Shown here piece by piece: positions 63,660 through 64,000 of a stretch of 64,000 bases of DNA. This DNA comes from Firm-13 sp037143795. GTDB lineage: Bacteria > Bacillota > Clostridia > Saccharofermentanales > Saccharofermentanaceae. Both the position numbers and the translations under genes were made by a program. The stretch is taken from NCBI GenBank assembly GCA_037143795.1, contig JBAWXZ010000009.1, forward strand, positions 1 through 64,000. Direction: 5' to 3'. Positions within the stretch are counted from its first letter, which is position 1. Each line of letters begins with the position of its first letter. The notes under the pieces are model-generated. The model was not told where the DNA came from. It saw nothing but the letters and a program-made list of their open reading frames with translations, and made no database searches.

Positions 63660-64000
63660 ATGGACGACTGGAAACGGATAGAAGAGCTGAGAGAACTCAT
63701 AATTCACAACAATAGACTTTATGAAAACGGAGAAGCACAAGAGCTTACAGATTTCGAGTATGATGCTCGGTTTAATGAACTTATCCAACTTGAAAATGAA
63801 AATCCACTTATTGGCTGGCAAGAAGATTCTCCTACAAAAAAACTTGGTGGGAGAGCACTTGCACGAGAAAAAGCATTGAAGGCTGTACCGGAATATCTTG
63901 AACTAATCAAAAAAATCGAATATCACAGCCGAAAGTATTACAATGATGACGCTCCTGAAATTTCCGATGCAGAATATAATATCTTGATGCAGAAATTGAA
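63660..64000 (+). CDS. NAD-dependent DNA ligase-like protein, N-terminus (3' truncated by window)
   Basis: The visible 113 residues contain two copies of the ligase Ia (NAD-binding) domain pattern. The first has ELRELIIHNNRLYENG, LTDFEYDARFNELIQLE and DSPTKKLGG. The second starts near residue 78 with KIEYHSRKYYNDDAPEISDAEY. In LigA this region binds the NMN part of NAD and occurs once. The window ends inside the second copy, so the catalytic Lys domain is not seen. AAGGAG lies seven bases before the ATG. The sequence is visibly more AT-rich than its neighbours, which suggests a transferred gene. Confidence 0.7.
   Translation, partial: MDDWKRIEELRELIIHNNRLYENGEAQELTDFEYDARFNELIQLENENPLIGWQEDSPTKKLGGRALAREKALKAVPEYLELIKKIEYHSRKYYNDDAPEISDAEYNILMQKL

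Overview
The window reads as chromosomal DNA of a Gram-positive anaerobe of the class Clostridia, probably Lachnospiraceae-like. This rests on family content (YebC, DUF6062, TmcAL/YlbM, PDZ-radical SAM-DUF512 next to Der, DUF1934 after MurI, YdbC, MltG followed by U32 peptidase, CPBP protein), on Shine-Dalgarno use (AGGAGG/GGAGG before most starts) and on the acetate kinase pathway. Both ends are cut inside genes. No rRNA, tRNA or CRISPR array was seen.

1-14.4 kb is a type IV pilus region. A minus-strand operon runs pilB-pilT-pilC-pilM-pilN-like-pilO-like-mini-pilin, a terminator, a decayed transposase, then a second mini-pilin and two larger prepilins. It faces a plus-strand gene for a PilX-like, repeat-poor surface protein and the tail of an InlB-repeat surface protein. 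A divergent prepilin peptidase (pilD) sits on the other side of the operon promoter. A second A24 peptidase lies at 58-59 kb. The two enzymes have lost complementary parts.

14.4-19.1 kb was probably one plus-strand housekeeping operon: yebC, a P-loop/Asp23 fusion, DUF6062 and a DsrE/YedF-like gene. An IscB RNA-guided nuclease element (omega RNA plus iscB, no transposase) has inserted at the junction between the second and third genes. The omega RNA scaffold, the nuclease with all its catalytic residues, and end hairpins can all be read directly. This is the most notable system in the window. It belongs to a known class (ISC/HEARO), but this copy and its insertion at an apparent translational coupling site are worth study.

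19.1-34 kb holds a DUF4870 protein, a MATE exporter, an FMN-dependent glutamate synthase-like enzyme, rpsT, a GT-C membrane protein, tyrS, a second large GT-C-like protein coupled to tmcAL, a secreted unknown protein and pta-ackA for acetate/ATP formation.

34-44.3 kb is accessory in character: an acyltransferase, a MocR regulator divergent from an ECF S component (likely vitamin B6 uptake), and related membrane proteins. There are two intact paralogues (26.5 and 38.8 kb) and two independently broken paralogues (37.1-38.6 kb by frameshift, 42.8-44.3 kb by an in-frame stop), with proS between them.

44.3-62 kb is mostly core biology: an RluD-type pseudouridine synthase, ddl-murI-DUF1934 (wall precursor synthesis), rpmF, a radical SAM DUF512 protein with der, typA, mltG, a U32 peptidase, an AI-2E family permease, a CPBP-fold protein lacking catalytic residues, the second prepilin peptidase, glycogen phosphorylase and a phosphoesterase. 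62.7-64 kb holds a YdbC/PC4-like protein, an unknown membrane protein and the start of an NAD-ligase-like gene with a doubled N-terminal Ia domain.
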